DNA of 11,249 bases from an uncultured Verrucomicrobiota bacterium (GTDB lineage Bacteria > Verrucomicrobiota > Verrucomicrobiae > Opitutales > Opitutaceae). The DNA lies in the NCBI GenBank assembly GCA_946482165.1, contig CAMLQS010000151.1:1-11249 (forward strand), written 5' to 3'. Positions 6,342 through 11,249 of this stretch are shown here, in pieces. Made by a program: the position numbers and the translations under genes. The notes beneath the pieces are model-generated. The model was not told the origin of the DNA. It saw only the letters and a list, made by a program, of their open reading frames with translations, and did not search any database. How positions within the stretch are numbered: position 1 is the first letter of the stretch; every line of letters starts with the position of its first letter.

Positions 6342-7469
6342 TCAACCCCCCGTCGCGTTCAGATGCGGCTCGACCGGGCGGAATCCCGGCTGCGTGCAAA
6401 GGCGATCCCGGTCGGCCGGCGTCGCGCAGAGATAGACCGCGTAGCCGCCATGTCCGCCGCCGCAGTATTTCCACGCGAGGGGCGAAACGCCGCCCAGGGC
6501 CGCCTGTCCTCCCGCGCCCGCCGAAGGGTCGCCGGGCAGAGGCTGCATGCCCTCGCCCATCTGCATCGCGTAAGATACGCGCACCGCCTCGGCGAGCTGC
6601 GCGAAATCGTTTTTCCACACCGCGTCTCGCGCGATGCGGCCCGCGCGCTCGATCGCGTCGTAGTCGCGCGTGTTGCCCACGTTGCCCGGCGTATCGTGAT
6701 GGGAACCGGTCCAGTAGATCGCGAGGCGGCCGCGGAGCATCTCGCCGGAGGTCTTGATCTCAAGCTCAGGCCGCGGCCCGCTTTTCCAGACGCAAAGGCC
6801 GGTCTCGGCGATCACCGCCGGATCCTGCCAACCCACGCCAAGATCAAGCTCCGAGCTGACGCCGCACTTGCCGTTGAGCAGAGCCCAGGCGCCACTTCCT
6901 CCCAGGCCCGCGTTGCGTTCGAACGGCCAGCTGCGCAACGACACGGTGGGCGAGATCGCGCAGTTCACCACGAAAGCCCCGGCGCGAGCGTAGCGCGGCA
7001 CATCCAGCCAGCCGCCCGCGAAGTCGACCCGCAGCGGCGCCTCCTGCGGCGCCTTGATCCACCGCACGATCTCGGTCGTCGAGATCGGCTGAAACTGCGG
7101 CGGCGTCTTCGGGAGCTTCACATAGCGCGCGCCCACCTCGTCGCACAGCGCCTTCTTCAACCCGGTGTATTTGTCGTCGTCCGTGACCGCGAGGATTTGC
7201 GGACGGATGCGAAGGAAGTCCTCGCGAAAATCGATGCCCTCTTCGAGCCCGCGTCCCACCACCACCTCGTCCACGCAATCAAACGCCTCGATGAGCGCCT
7301 TCTTGTGCTCGTCCGGCAGGGAGCTCCGCCGCTGCTTGTGTATCCAGAGCACCTCGCTGGATGCGAAACACACGGTCAGGTGATCGCCCAGCGCGCGCGC
7401 CTCGCGAAAAAACTGCACATGCCCCGCATGGATGATGTCGTAACAGCCGGAAACAAAGACTCGAACCAT
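6342..7469 (-). CDS. Bifunctional nucleotidyltransferase (HxGH) - GHMP sugar kinase fusion
   Basis: A 375-residue protein with two enzyme domains. Residues 1-140 form a cytidylyltransferase-like domain: VFVSGCYDIIHAGHVQF (4-20) with the HxGH nucleotide-binding motif HAGH (14-17), and ISTTEIVRWI (129-138), the typical C-terminal STTEI signature of the TagD/RfaE group. From 143 a GHMP kinase domain begins with APLRVDFAGGWLDVP (144-158). It continues with the phosphate loop GLGGSGAW (188-195), GVGWQDP (211-217), and the glycine-rich third motif YCGGGHGGYAVYL (335-347). The kinase part is short (about 230 residues against about 330 usual), yet all three GHMP motifs are present. Such a pair would phosphorylate a sugar at C1 and activate it as a nucleotide sugar, as HldE does with a PfkB-type kinase or plant FKGP with fucose. 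The sugar is not evident. The ATG at 7469 is chosen for its upstream GGAG and immediate start of the fold. Confidence 0.85.
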   Translation of the reverse strand: MVRVFVSGCYDIIHAGHVQFFREARALGDHLTVCFASSEVLWIHKQRRSSLPDEHKKALIEAFDCVDEVVVGRGLEEGIDFREDFLRIRPQILAVTDDDKYTGLKKALCDEVGARYVKLPKTPPQFQPISTTEIVRWIKAPQEAPLRVDFAGGWLDVPRYARAGAFVVNCAISPTVSLRSWPFERNAGLGGSGAWALLNGKCGVSSELDLGVGWQDPAVIAETGLCVWKSGPRPELEIKTSGEMLRGRLAIYWTGSHHDTPGNVGNTRDYDAIERAGRIARDAVWKNDFAQLAEAVRVSYAMQMGEGMQPLPGDPSAGAGGQAALGGVSPLAWKYCGGGHGGYAVYLCATPADRDRLCTQPGFRPVEPHLNATGG

Positions 7470-7478
7470 GCGGAAACG

Positions 7479-7482
7479 CTCC
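7479..7482 (-). promoter_or_regulatory. Ribosome binding site of the nucleotidyltransferase-kinase gene
   Basis: GGAG on the minus strand, nine bases before the ATG at 7469. It is well spaced and decides between this start and an in-frame ATG upstream at 7568, which would add 33 residues without family similarity. Confidence 0.55.
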
Positions 7483-7569
7483 GCCGCCAAACCGCTCACG
7501 TCCAGCCCGATCCCCGCCCGCTCCACAAGCACCCTCGTCTCGCCAGCCCGCGCCCGGTCATTGGTCATT

Positions 7570-7600
7570 CCGCGTCGCGCCACCGGCGCGACGCGGCTTT
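7570..7600 (+). promoter_or_regulatory. GC-rich hairpin with short T-run upstream of the RhlE-type helicase gene
   Basis: A perfect 12-bp inverted repeat with a 3-base loop, CCGCGTCGCGCC (7570-7581), ACC, GGCGCGACGCGG (7585-7596), then CTTTT and a C-rich stretch. It lies in the 172-bp gap between divergent starts, 45 bases before the helicase ATG. On the plus strand it has terminator-like form. It may be a leader attenuator, a block to stray transcription, or a structured 5' end of the helicase mRNA. The symmetry is certain and the role is inferred. Confidence 0.55.
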
Positions 7601-7629
7601 TCCCTCGCGTCCGCCCCTGTCGGCCCCGC

Positions 7630-7635
7630 TTTATA
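7630..7635 (+). promoter_or_regulatory. Possible -10 element for leaderless transcription of the helicase gene
   Basis: TTTATA stands alone in very GC-rich sequence and ends six bases before the ATG at 7642. That is the spacing at which transcription would start on the A of the ATG. No Shine-Dalgarno is present and no good -35 is seen 17 bases upstream. Weak, but consistent with a leaderless transcript. Confidence 0.3.
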
Positions 7636-7641
7636 CCGGCC

Positions 7642-9135
7642 ATGCCGTTTGCCCAATTAGGTCTTCATTCCAGTATCGTCCGCGCCGTCGCCGCCAAAGG
7701 TTACACCACGCCCTCCCCCATTCAGGAGCAGGCCATTCCCATCGTCCTCACCGGCCGCGACCTTGTGGCCTCCGCCCAGACCGGCACCGGCAAAACCGCC
7801 GCCTTCGCCCTTCCCATCCTCAACCGCCTCGGCCCGCACAAAAAGCCCGGCCCTCGCGTGCTGATCCTCGAACCCACGCGCGAACTCGCCGCCCAGGTCG
7901 ACGAAAGCTTCGCCGAGTTCGGCAAGTTCACCGACCTCAAGCGCGCCATCCTTCACGGCGGCGTCGGCTACGGCAAACAACGCGCCGACCTCCTCGCCGG
8001 CGCCGACATCGTCACCGCCACCGTCGGCCGCCTGCTCGATTTCCTCAACGAACGCATCCTCCGCCTCGACCACCTGCAGGTCCTCGTCCTCGACGAGGTC
8101 GACCGCATGCTCGACATGGGCTTCATCAAGGACGTCAAAAAGATCGTCTCCCTCTGCCCAAAGAACCGCCAGACGCTCTTCTTCTCCGCCACGATCCCGC
8201 CCGAAATCCAGGAGATCGCCCGCTTCGCGCTCAAGGACCCCGCCACCGTTTCCATCGGTCGCCAGCGTTCCGTCAACGAGTCCGTCACGCACGCCATCTA
8301 CCCGGTCCCGCACCATCTCAAGTTCCCGCTCCTCCTCGAGCTCCTCAAAAAGACCGACTACAAGAGCGTGATCGTCTTCAGCCGCACCAAACACGGCGCC
8401 GACAAAATCGCCCGCAAGCTCAAGGCCGAGGGCCACAGCGTCGCCCTCCTCCACGGCGATCGCAGCCAAGGGCAGCGCAAGGCCGCCCTCGACGGCTTCA
8501 AGGACGGCACGCTCGAGGTGATGGTCGCCACCGACATCGCCGCCCGCGGCCTCGACGTCGCCGGCGTCACGCACGTCATCAACTACGACATCCCCGGCAC
8601 TCCCGACGACTACGTGCATCGCATCGGCCGCACCGGCCGCGCCGCCGCCGAGGGCGACGCCTTCACCCTCGTCACGCCCGACCAGACCGGCGAACTCCGC
8701 GCCATCGAAAAATTCATCAAGGCCACCATCCCGCAGCTCACGATGGAAGGCTTCGACTACAAGGCCAAGGCCCCCGCTCCGCTCCCCGGCCAAGGTGGCG
8801 GCGACGGCGGCGGCGGCCGAGGCGACAGCCCCCGCGGCTTCCGCACCCAACGCTTCGGCGGCGGTTCGCGCGGTGGCGGTCCCCGCGGCGGTGGTGGTGG
8901 CGATCAAGCCCGCCATCACGGCCACCGTCCCGACGGACGCCCGACCTCCGCCCAGCCGCAGCGCGCCGAGCACCGTCGCCCCGACGACGCCGGCCCGCGC
9001 GCCCCGCTCCCCGGCACCACCGGCGGCAAAGGCAGCGGCGGCCAGCAACGCGACAAAGACCGCGCCCCCAACCCCTTCGTCCAAAAAGGCCGCCCTGGCG
9101 CCCACTGGCAGAGCCGCAGCAGCGGCCGACGCTGA
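7642..9135 (+). CDS. rhlE: RhlE-type DEAD-box RNA helicase with glycine/arginine-rich tail
   Basis: ATP-dependent RNA helicase of 497 residues. The N-terminus is RhlE-like: MPFAQLGLHSSIVRAVAAKG, then SPIQEQAIP (25-33). Motifs: I AQTGTGKT (45-52), Ia PTRELA (78-83), GG (106-107), II DEVD (151-154), III SAT (182-184), IV VIVFSRTK (243-250), V ATDIAARGLDV (296-306), VI HRIGRTGRA (326-334). Residues 384-497 form a disordered tail rich in Gly, Arg, Pro and His (RGGGPRGGGGG), typical of RhlE C-termini that bind RNA non-specifically. Two key motifs deviate. Motif II is DEVD, not DEAD, and motif Ib reads ATVGRLLD (126-133) where TPGRLLD is usual; both were checked in the codons. The ATG at 7642 matches the family start. 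The open frame upstream to 7468 overlaps the divergent gene's leader and has no similarity. RhlE proteins act in ribosome maturation and degradosome function. Confidence 0.94.
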   Translation: MPFAQLGLHSSIVRAVAAKGYTTPSPIQEQAIPIVLTGRDLVASAQTGTGKTAAFALPILNRLGPHKKPGPRVLILEPTRELAAQVDESFAEFGKFTDLKRAILHGGVGYGKQRADLLAGADIVTATVGRLLDFLNERILRLDHLQVLVLDEVDRMLDMGFIKDVKKIVSLCPKNRQTLFFSATIPPEIQEIARFALKDPATVSIGRQRSVNESVTHAIYPVPHHLKFPLLLELLKKTDYKSVIVFSRTKHGADKIARKLKAEGHSVALLHGDRSQGQRKAALDGFKDGTLEVMVATDIAARGLDVAGVTHVINYDIPGTPDDYVHRIGRTGRAAAEGDAFTLVTPDQTGELRAIEKFIKATIPQLTMEGFDYKAKAPAPLPGQGGGDGGGGRGDSPRGFRTQRFGGGSRGGGPRGGGGGDQARHHGHRPDGRPTSAQPQRAEHRRPDDAGPRAPLPGTTGGKGSGGQQRDKDRAPNPFVQKGRPGAHWQSRSSGRR

Positions 9136-9179
9136 CGGATAGACGCGCGCGGGCGTTTGCGTTAACCAACGCGGAACGC

Positions 9180-9199
9180 GCGGCGCGGCCGCGCGCCGC
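9180..9199. terminator. GC-rich hairpin after the helicase stop (weak terminator candidate)
   Basis: GCGGCGCG (9180-9187), GCCG loop, CGCGCCGC (9192-9199): a perfect 8-bp stem 44 bases after the helicase stop codon. The nearest T-run (TTTT at 9214-9217) is 14 bases further on, too far for a classical intrinsic terminator. In DNA this rich in G and C such symmetry can arise by chance. Confidence 0.25.
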
Positions 9200-9434
9200 C
9201 GACCCTGCGCGGCTTTTCCAAGGTGTTCCGCGATCCGGGCGAGGAACTCGAGCTGCGCATCAGCTCAATCCCAGGGCGCTGGCGAATTCTGACATCGGAC
9301 GTTACGAGCGGATCGAGGCGCCCGGCCGCTACACCGGCATCCTCGCCGCCAACGTTCGCCAGCCGTTGCGCTCCGCCCCTTGGACGATAACCGCCGAAAG
9401 GCGGCTCGGCCGGGCGCCGGAGCGGGACGCGTAG
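9193..9434 (+). pseudogene. Remnant of a GH3 beta-glucosidase C-terminal (Fn3-like) domain, frameshifted
   Basis: No intact gene lies here, but two reading frames together read as the end of a glycoside hydrolase family 3 protein. Frame one (9193-9261) gives RAPPTLRGFSKVFRDPGEELELRI, matching the LRGFxKVxLxPGE start of the Fn3-like domain (PF14310). Frame two (9261-9434) gives QLNPRALANSD, then APGRYTGILAANVRQPLRSAPWTI, matching the LxPRALAxxD and PGRYxVLxGASxR endings, and stops at TAG 9432-9434. One added base after 9261 would join them as ELRIQLNPRAL, so a single-base deletion explains the break. The catalytic 600 or so residues are absent: the helicase gene ends 57 bp upstream. A CCGCC-GAAA-GGCGG hairpin (9391-9404) lies near the end. 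Certain: the two frames and their order. Inferred: the family, by motif recognition without a search. Confidence 0.6.
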
Positions 9435-9488
9435 GTCAAATTTCCCCTTCTGCCTCCGCCGCGTCCCGGCTATTCGTTCACCACCTCG

Positions 9489-9629
9489 ATGAACGATCTC
9501 GCCCCACCATCGAACGCCGCGGATCGCGACGATGACTTGGCGTTCGAGGATTTGCTTCCGCAGGTTTACGACGAGCTGAAGGCGCCGGCCGCGGCGAAGA
9601 TTTCAGTTTTCCATGCGCATCCTATTTAA
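9489..9629 (+). pseudogene. Truncated ECF sigma factor, N-terminal stub
   Basis: A 46-codon frame starting ATG at 9489 and ending TAA at 9627-9629. After an acidic leader (MNDLAPPSNAADRDDDLA) comes FEDLLPQVYDELKAPAAAKI (residues 19-38). This closely resembles the opening of sigma region 2 in TIGR02999-type ECF sigma factors (pattern xELLPxVYDELRRLAAxKM), a group common in Planctomycetes, Verrucomicrobia and Acidobacteria. The expected continuation (AREKPGxTLQATALVHEA) is missing. The last eight codons (SVFHAHPI) are unrelated, and base composition turns AT-rich at about 9600, which marks the break. No other frame downstream resumes the protein. It begins 55 bp after the GH3 remnant on the same strand, so both may come from one former neighbourhood. 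It could be expressed as a small peptide, but a sigma function is not possible at this length. Confidence 0.6.
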
Positions 9630-9649
9630 TGTAAAATCATTACATGGAA
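9609..9649. repeat. AT-rich nested palindrome at the end of the sigma stub
   Basis: An outer inverted repeat TTCCATG (9609-9615) / CATGGAA (9643-9649) encloses an inner one, ATGTAA (9629-9634) / TTACAT (9640-9645), with a 5-base spacer (AATCA). The stretch 9601-9650 is strikingly AT-rich against its GC-rich surroundings and begins where similarity to the sigma factor ends. It may be an operator for the lyase gene, which starts 168 bp further on (TGTAA-N5-TTACA is a plausible regulator half-site arrangement), or the scar or end of a small mobile element. The following 9650-9816 has no gene that I can support. TATCTT in it could be a -10, without a matching -35. Confidence 0.45.
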
Positions 9650-9816
9650 CCGATGGGTGACTGGCTAACTGGGTAAGCAACTCGGTCCTTCGACGGAAAT
9701 TCGCCCCCGCGTATTCCCTAACAAAGCTCCCCATCCCCCTATCTTGCCGCGACTGCACTTGGCCCCTCGGCCGGCAGCACCTCGGACGCTCACGTCGCAC
9801 ACGACCAGAGACCATC

Positions 9817-11249
9817 ATGACCCGCCCCTCATCCACGCCCGTCCCGCTTCCGCTCCGTCCGGTTGCATCCGCATTTCTGTCCGTCTGTTTCCTGCTCGTC
9901 ACCCTGCTGGCGCTGACCCTCGCGCCCAAAACCTCGGCGCAGACCTTCGTCCACCCCGGCCTCCTGCACACCGAGGCCGATTTCCTCCGGATGAAGACCA
10001 AGGTCGACGCCGGAGCCCAGCCCTGGCTCTCGGGCTGGAACGCGTTGACCAACGATTGGAACTCCCAGCTCGGGGCCGGCACGCGCGCCGCCGCCGAGAT
10101 CACCCGCCCCGGCAACGTCGCGCAGATGTATACCGACATCTACCACGCCTACGCCTGCGCCCTCCGCTGGAAGGTCTCCGGCGACACCCGCTACGCCGAC
10201 GAGGCCGTCCGCTTCCTGAACACTTGGTCGTCCACCATGACCTCCCTCACCGGCAGCGCCGACCGCTTCCTCGCCGCCGGCATCCACGGCTACCAGTGGG
10301 CCAACATCGCCGAGATCATGCGCACCTACCCAGGCTGGGCACCGGCGGATATCACCCGCTTCCAAGACTGGCTCATCGCCCACTTCTACTCCCTCAACGA
10401 GACCTTTCTCTGGGGCAAGGACGGCGGCAAAGACCACAACGGCGCCGCCATCACCAACTACTGGAGCAACTGGGATCTCTGCAACATGGCCTCCGCCCTC
10501 GCCATCGGCGTCTTCTGCGACCGCCGCGACATCCACGACCGCGCCATGGCCTACATCTACACGGGCGCGGGCAACGGCGCCCTCGACCGCGTCATCTACC
10601 AGATGCACGACGGCAAGCTCGGCCAGATGCAGGAGTCCGGCCGCGACCAGGGCCACACCACCCTCAGCATCTCCCTCCTCGGCGCCATCTGCGAGATGGC
10701 TTGGAACCAAGGCGCCGACCTCTACGGCTATCGCGACAACCGCGTCCTCTCCGCCGCCGAATACGTCACCCGTTACAACTCGGGCAACGACGTCCCCTAC
10801 GACTCCTACATGTGGGGCACCGGCGTGAACGGCACCTGGCAGATCCAGCCCGGAGTATCGCCCGCCGGCCGCCCCAGCCACCGCCCCTGGGCTGAAATGC
10901 TCTACAACCACTACGTCAACCGCCTCGGCCTCGCCGCCCCCTTCACCAAGGCCGAGGCCGAATACGGCCGCCCCGAAGGCAACGGCGGCAATGGCGACCA
11001 GCTCGGCTGGGGCACCCTCACCTTCACCCGCGACCCCGTCGCCCAAGGCTCCGCCCCGAGTCTCTCCCTCGTCCAGCGCGCCGGCCACGTCGTCCTCTCC
11101 TGGTGGGGCTCCGCCTACGCCACCAGCTACAACATCAAACGCGCCACCAACCCCGGAGGCCCCTACGTCACCCTCGCCGCCGGGCTGAACGGCATCGACG
11201 CCACCTACACCGACACCACCGCCATCTCCCCCGGCGCCTACTACTACAT
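9817..11249 (+). CDS. Secreted alginate-lyase-family protein with Fn3 domain, cut by window edge
   Basis: The frame is open from ATG 9817 to the last base, 477 residues so far with no stop. Seen: a signal peptide (basic start, hydrophobic core 21-36, likely cleavage after TSA at 39-41), so the product is exported. FVHPGLLHTEADFLRMKTKV (44-63) is the usual opening of PF05426 alginate-lyase-like proteins. Conserved blocks follow: DHNGAAITNYWSNWDLCNMA (206-225), QESGRDQGHTT (272-282; H280 and R276 are candidate active-site residues), EMAWNQGADLYGY (293-305) and AAEYVTRYN (313-321). From about 413, LSLVQRAGHVVLSWWGSAYA...YNIKRATNPGGPYVTL...YTDTT...YYY is a fibronectin type III repeat, cut at the edge. 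Members of this group cleave uronate-containing polysaccharides (alginate, glucuronan) by beta-elimination. The exact substrate is open, and PL38 is one possibility. No strong Shine-Dalgarno precedes the ATG. It lies downstream of decayed genes and is not visibly in an operon. Confidence 0.87.
   Translation, partial: MTRPSSTPVPLPLRPVASAFLSVCFLLVTLLALTLAPKTSAQTFVHPGLLHTEADFLRMKTKVDAGAQPWLSGWNALTNDWNSQLGAGTRAAAEITRPGNVAQMYTDIYHAYACALRWKVSGDTRYADEAVRFLNTWSSTMTSLTGSADRFLAAGIHGYQWANIAEIMRTYPGWAPADITRFQDWLIAHFYSLNETFLWGKDGGKDHNGAAITNYWSNWDLCNMASALAIGVFCDRRDIHDRAMAYIYTGAGNGALDRVIYQMHDGKLGQMQESGRDQGHTTLSISLLGAICEMAWNQGADLYGYRDNRVLSAAEYVTRYNSGNDVPYDSYMWGTGVNGTWQIQPGVSPAGRPSHRPWAEMLYNHYVNRLGLAAPFTKAEAEYGRPEGNGGNGDQLGWGTLTFTRDPVAQGSAPSLSLVQRAGHVVLSWWGSAYATSYNIKRATNPGGPYVTLAAGLNGIDATYTDTTAISPGAYYY

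Noticed and set aside
5186..6757. Open plus-strand frame of 523 codons
   Set aside because: Antisense of the J-domain gene and the end of the kinase fusion; composition reflects codon bias of the genes on the other strand.
7556..7569. Tandem GGTCATT repeat (two copies)
   Set aside because: Two copies of a 7-mer are too little to support a regulatory or iteron role; chance is likely.
7657..9105. Open minus-strand frame of 482 codons
   Set aside because: Antisense to rhlE; Gly/Ala/Val/Asp-rich shadow.
6303..9434. Open plus-strand frame of over 1000 codons
   Set aside because: It runs antisense to the kinase fusion and out of frame through rhlE, with Arg/Pro/His-rich sequence typical of GC-rich shadow frames. 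Only its last ~58 codons carry meaning, as the second piece of the GH3 relic.
9744..11088. Long frames on both strands over the lyase gene
   Set aside because: The lyase frame from 9817 has a signal peptide, PF05426 motifs and an Fn3 domain. The other frames are Arg/Pro- or Val/Gly-rich shadows.
1..11249. Search by eye for CRISPR repeats, tRNA/rRNA genes and intact insertion sequences
   Set aside because: No regularly spaced repeats, no tRNA T-loop/acceptor pattern, no rRNA stretches and no transposase motifs were seen. This was not an exhaustive computation.

Overview
This is a high-GC window (about two thirds G+C by eye) with G/C-rich third codon positions and few Shine-Dalgarno sequences. 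The protein families suggest a Verrucomicrobiota genome of the Opitutaceae type: a LacI regulator with an unusual hinge, Gfo/Idh/MocA plus uronate isomerase, a PF05426-type secreted lyase with a C-terminal Fn3 repeat, and a TIGR02999-like ECF sigma remnant. The taxon is inferred from family resemblance only.

Layout. (a) 1-2985 is a sugar-acid catabolism locus. Uronate isomerase uxaC (cut by the left edge) and a Gfo/Idh/MocA oxidoreductase lie on the minus strand, and a LacI-type regulator diverges from them across 112 bp. (b) 2986-3126 is a convergent gap holding one very long hairpin. (c) 3127-9135 is an RNA/housekeeping block. It has a DeaD/CsdA-type RNA helicase (-), a divergent J-domain protein (-) and a nucleotidyltransferase-GHMP kinase fusion (-), followed by a divergent RhlE-type helicase (+). 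Each helicase start has a terminator-like hairpin a few tens of bases upstream. (d) 9136-9816 is not empty. It holds two decayed gene pieces, the frameshifted 3' end of a GH3 beta-glucosidase and the first ~38 codons of an ECF sigma factor, then an AT-rich nested palindrome. (e) 9817 to the right edge is an open reading frame for a secreted alginate-lyase-family protein with an Fn3 domain, running off the window.

How it may fit together. The secreted lyase would act on uronic-acid polysaccharide, UxaC takes the released uronate into central metabolism, and the LacI protein probably controls the Gfo/uxaC pair. The two ends are 9 kb apart and not one operon, so this link is thematic. The items I rate most worth a second look are the GH3/ECF gene graveyard, the kinase-nucleotidyltransferase fusion, the non-DEAD Walker B motifs of both helicases, and the hairpins in front of both helicase genes. 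I found no CRISPR array, tRNA, rRNA or intact insertion sequence. I cannot claim a wholly new defence or mobile system here.
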